DNA of 7,569 nt, taken from Candidatus Rokuibacteriota bacterium (lineage in GTDB: Bacteria; JAUVQV01). The translations under genes were made by a program, and so were the position numbers. This document shows positions 5,912 through 7,569 of this stretch, in pieces (the stretch's first letter is position 1; the number at the start of each line of letters is the position of its first letter). The stretch is from contig JAUWCW010000086.1 in assembly GCA_030609125.1 (NCBI GenBank), positions 1 through 7,569 of the forward strand, in the 5' to 3' direction. The notes beneath the pieces were generated by a model. The model saw only the letters and a list, made by a program, of their open reading frames with translations. It did no database searches and was not told the origin of the DNA.

Positions 5912-5939
5912 ATTGTGCCTGCGGGGTGCCGCCTGTCAA
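5912..5939 (-). promoter_or_regulatory. Promoter-like sequence directly before ccsA
   Basis: On the minus strand a perfect TTGACA (complement of 5934-5939) is followed after 16 bases by CACAAT (complement of 5912-5917, 4/6 match to TATAAT). Transcription would start around 5905, at or next to the ccsA ATG (5902-5904). The transcript would then be leaderless, which agrees with the lack of a ribosome site. It lies in the 86-base rtcA-ccsA gap. Confidence 0.4.
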
Positions 5940-5990
5940 CCGCGGCACCGCGGCGGCGGCGGAGATGTCGGCGTATCGGTGACAGGGCCG

Positions 5991-7061
5991 TCAGACCTTC
6001 AGCAGGTCCCCTTCCCTCCTGAAACGGGTCTTCAGGAACTGTTCGCAGACGTAGATGCTCGATCGCGTGTGCCCCGTCAGGCCGGACACTCTCACGGCTC
6101 CCCCGAAGAGAGCGAGCCAAGGGATCAGGTTGTCCTGGAGGTGGTCGTCCACCGGAGCGTCACGCTCCATGGCCTTCACGAGTGTGTCCGCCGCTTCCTT
6201 GCCGACGATCTCCGCCGGCTTGCCTTTCTCACCGAGGCAGTCAGCCCCGAGCAGGGATGGCTTGCCAGGCTGCCCTTCGTCCCGCTCCCCGTACACAGCC
6301 TTGAGGAAGATGCCGCTGCCGGGACAGAGGCTTTCGGAGTATGAGATCCGAATGGCCACCGGCACTTCGAGAAACCGCAGCCCTTCCTTCGCGCCTTGCG
6401 CCTGCCTTTCGGCGACCCGGGCTCCCTTGAGAAAGGTGCTCGCGTGGCTCACTCCCTCTACGCGATGAAGCCGGCCGAGAGCGGTCAGGTCCATGGCGCT
6501 GCCGGCCTCCCCGTCCCCCGAAAGCAGACCGCCGAGAGTGCCGGCCCGCAGCCTTGGCTCGATCCGCACCTCCATCTCGCCTCCTCCCCTCGGGTAGTAT
6601 CCCCGCCTCACGATCGTGCACTCGAAGGCGGCGTATCGCCGGAGGTGGGGCAGGAAGAGATCCTTGAAGTAGTCCGCCGGCATGCTCCAGGCGACGTCGG
6701 TTCCGCCCCTGAGGTTCAGGCGGCTCGACGCTCCCGCGAAGAGGAGCGGCAGGAAAAGGGACTGCAGGAGGAGGGTTATCGATCCGGCCGTTCCGATGTC
6801 GAGGGAAAGTCGGCGGCTGGTGACGGGCCCGGGGTGAAATTCCAGCCACTCGCTCCCCGGCTTTGCTCCCTCGAACCGCGAATCGCTCAACTGCCCGACG
6901 GCGCGCAGACAGGCGAGGTGCTGCGCCTTGAGCCCTGGCTTCCTCCTCCCTTTTCTGATATCCCTGATGCTGAAGGGCCTGGCTGTCAACAGGCTGAGGG
7001 CGAGGGCATTTCTGACGATCTGCCCCCCTCCCTCCCCGTGCGAGCCGTCAAGGAGTATCAT
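5991..7061 (-). CDS. rtcA: RNA 3'-terminal phosphate cyclase
   Basis: The enzyme converts RNA 3'-phosphate ends to 2',3'-cyclic phosphates using ATP, through a covalent His-AMP intermediate. It is cytoplasmic and belongs to RNA repair or processing. The 356 residues fit the family (about 340). Motifs in order are DGSHGEGGGQIVR (5-17), GTAGS (90-94), RGGTDVAWSMPADY (118-131), YYPRGGGE (155-162) and DDHLQDNL (305-312). His331 in LTGHTRSS aligns with the adenylated histidine of E. coli RtcA (His309), so the active site is complete. No rtcB ligase or rtcR activator is beside it, unlike the E. coli rtcBA operon. It is upstream of ccsA on the same strand with an 86-base gap. The start ATG at 7061 is near a G-rich stretch (GGGGATTCAGG) and a good candidate promoter. 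Confidence 0.93.
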   Translation of the reverse strand: MILLDGSHGEGGGQIVRNALALSLLTARPFSIRDIRKGRRKPGLKAQHLACLRAVGQLSDSRFEGAKPGSEWLEFHPGPVTSRRLSLDIGTAGSITLLLQSLFLPLLFAGASSRLNLRGGTDVAWSMPADYFKDLFLPHLRRYAAFECTIVRRGYYPRGGGEMEVRIEPRLRAGTLGGLLSGDGEAGSAMDLTALGRLHRVEGVSHASTFLKGARVAERQAQGAKEGLRFLEVPVAIRISYSESLCPGSGIFLKAVYGERDEGQPGKPSLLGADCLGEKGKPAEIVGKEAADTLVKAMERDAPVDDHLQDNLIPWLALFGGAVRVSGLTGHTRSSIYVCEQFLKTRFRREGDLLKV

Positions 7062-7083
7062 CCTGAATCCCCGGCATGCGAGG

Positions 7084-7113
7084 AATCTACGACCCTCCCC
7101 CTCACCTTGTCAA
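7084..7113 (-). promoter_or_regulatory. Candidate sigma-70-type promoter of rtcA
   Basis: On the minus strand a perfect TTGACA (complement of 7108-7113) is followed after 18 bases by TAGATT (complement of 7084-7089, 4/6). The transcript would start about 15-18 bases before the rtcA ATG, leaving room for the GGGGA ribosome-site-like bases. No sigma-54 GG-N10-GC promoter, as used by E. coli rtcBA, was recognised here. Confidence 0.42.
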
Positions 7114-7149
7114 CGAGAAGAAGACCGCGCCCGGCGGGAACACAGCCGT

Positions 7150-7274
7150 CTTAGTAAAAGCTCAAGGACATCAAGGTGTTGTGGGGACAATCCTCCCATG
7201 GGACCGAGATTTCGCCTATCCCTCTGTCGACAGAGACACATCAGAACCTGCGCCAACCCCTTATCTTTACTAAG
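7150..7274. repeat. Inverted repeat enclosing a perfect palindrome
   Basis: CTTAGTAAA (7150-7158) is the exact complement of TTTACTAAG (7266-7274), 107 bases apart. Between them lies the perfect 14-base palindrome CTCTGTCGACAGAG (7222-7235). The right arm is part of repeat copy 2. In position it corresponds to the hairpin beside copy 1 (629-680), though the sequence differs. This could be the core end of a recombination site; there is no direct proof. Confidence 0.4.
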
Positions 7275-7345
7275 AAACCCGACAATTACTGAGTGTGACC
7301 TATTGTGACTGAGTATGATTTCAAGTGGACACCTATTGGGCACCA
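7245..7345 (+). repeat. Direct repeat unit, copy 2
   Basis: It is the diverged counterpart of 663-752 in the same orientation, about 6.6 kb away. It starts AACCTGCGCCAACCCCTTA and ends with the identical 20-mer TGGACACCTATTGGGCACCA (7326-7345). Here the iterated motif occurs as TTACTGAGTG (7286-7295) and TGACTGAGTA (7306-7315), a 20-base period instead of 10. The copies differ by indels and many substitutions, so they are not a recent duplication. No tRNA fragment is recognised beside this copy. Confidence 0.6.
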
Positions 7346-7378
7346 GATTTGTCCTCCAATTGCACCCCATCTATCTGT

Positions 7379-7564
7379 CTACGAAACCGGGGGAATTCCA
7401 CTCCTGTCCCGCCAGGCATGGTAGATAGATGTGACATCGACGCGCCAGGTTGGGGAAACGATGGTGATGAGAATGGCCTCGGCATTGGCGATGGTGATTA
7501 CCACGAGGGCGATGCGCAGAGGCCAGAGGGTCCAGTCGAGGAACAGGCATACCGCCCCGACCAT
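7379..7564 (-). CDS. Unidentified membrane protein, C-terminal part (may extend beyond the window)
   Basis: The minus-strand frame gives 61 residues from an ATG at 7564 to a TAG at 7379-7381. It remains open to the window edge, so the ATG may be internal. It holds one or two hydrophobic segments (about residues 2-12 and 13-37, LDWTLWPLRIALVVITIA followed by NAEAILITIV) and then a short polar tail with WRVDVTSIYHAWRDR. Small subunits of respiratory oxidases have this general shape, but the conserved motifs of those families are not seen, so no function is assigned. It ends 33 bases from repeat copy 2, so that repeat lies just beyond its 3' end. Confidence 0.45.
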   Translation of the reverse strand: MVGAVCLFLDWTLWPLRIALVVITIANAEAILITIVSPTWRVDVTSIYHAWRDRSGIPPVS

Positions 7565-7569
7565 GATGA

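Noticed and set aside
7075-7125. Apparent degenerate tRNA-Val (TTGACAA loop-like bases, minus strand)
   Set aside because: The stems do not pair and no proper T arm or CCA is present. The TTGACA is better explained as the -35 box of rtcA.
4149-7154. Long plus-strand frames opposite resB, ccsA and rtcA
   Set aside because: They are rich in Pro, Arg and Gly and mirror the high-GC genes on the other strand, which have clear family motifs.
7368-7431. Inverted repeat CATCTATCT / AGATAGATG
   Set aside because: It is nine bases with a 46-base loop, no T-run, and partly inside the membrane protein gene. It is too weak to call a terminator.

Overview
The window looks like bacterial DNA from a Gram-negative respiring organism. 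It carries a System II cytochrome c maturation pair (ResB/CcsA), an RNA 3'-phosphate cyclase and a MscS-type channel with an N-terminal export signal. A Geobacter/Desulfuromonas-like or other former deltaproteobacterium is my best guess, but this is inferred from gene content only and is weak. The cytochrome and cyclase block is visibly richer in GC than the left third.

Layout. Bases 1-72 are probably the last 23 codons of a rightward gene. Bases 73-1086 hold no convincing gene but are full of structure: two palindromes (62-87, 124-160), two leftward-facing terminator-like hairpins (288-330 and 625-680), the 3' half of a tRNA-Leu(UAA) gene broken at the anticodon loop (565-620), and a repeat unit (663-752). 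On the plus strand follow a T4 gp19-like tail-tube protein that seems to have had a Sec signal peptide and now has a frameshift at its start (1087-1621), a structured GC-rich leader (1622-1885) and a MscS-family channel (1886-3616). A gene-free stretch (3617-4028) separates these from a leftward block read in the order rtcA, ccsA, resB (7061 down to 4029). Right of rtcA come an inverted repeat, a second diverged copy of the repeat unit (7245-7345), and the C-terminal part of an unidentified leftward membrane protein (7379 onward, possibly running off the window).

How it fits together. ResB and CcsA together form the heme delivery and attachment machine of System II. They lie 16 bases apart in an order opposite to the common resB-ccsA order, and CcsA has an unusual heme-handling (WWD) motif. 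rtcA is upstream on the same strand, but a promoter-like sequence lies between it and ccsA, so the two may be transcribed separately.

The most unusual feature at larger scale is the pair of similar direct repeats about 6.6 kb apart. Each has short iterated motifs like integrase arm sites, and the left copy sits next to a displaced tRNA-Leu 3' end. This suggests that the tube, MscS and cytochrome genes lie within or beside an old integrative element. No integrase gene is visible in the window.
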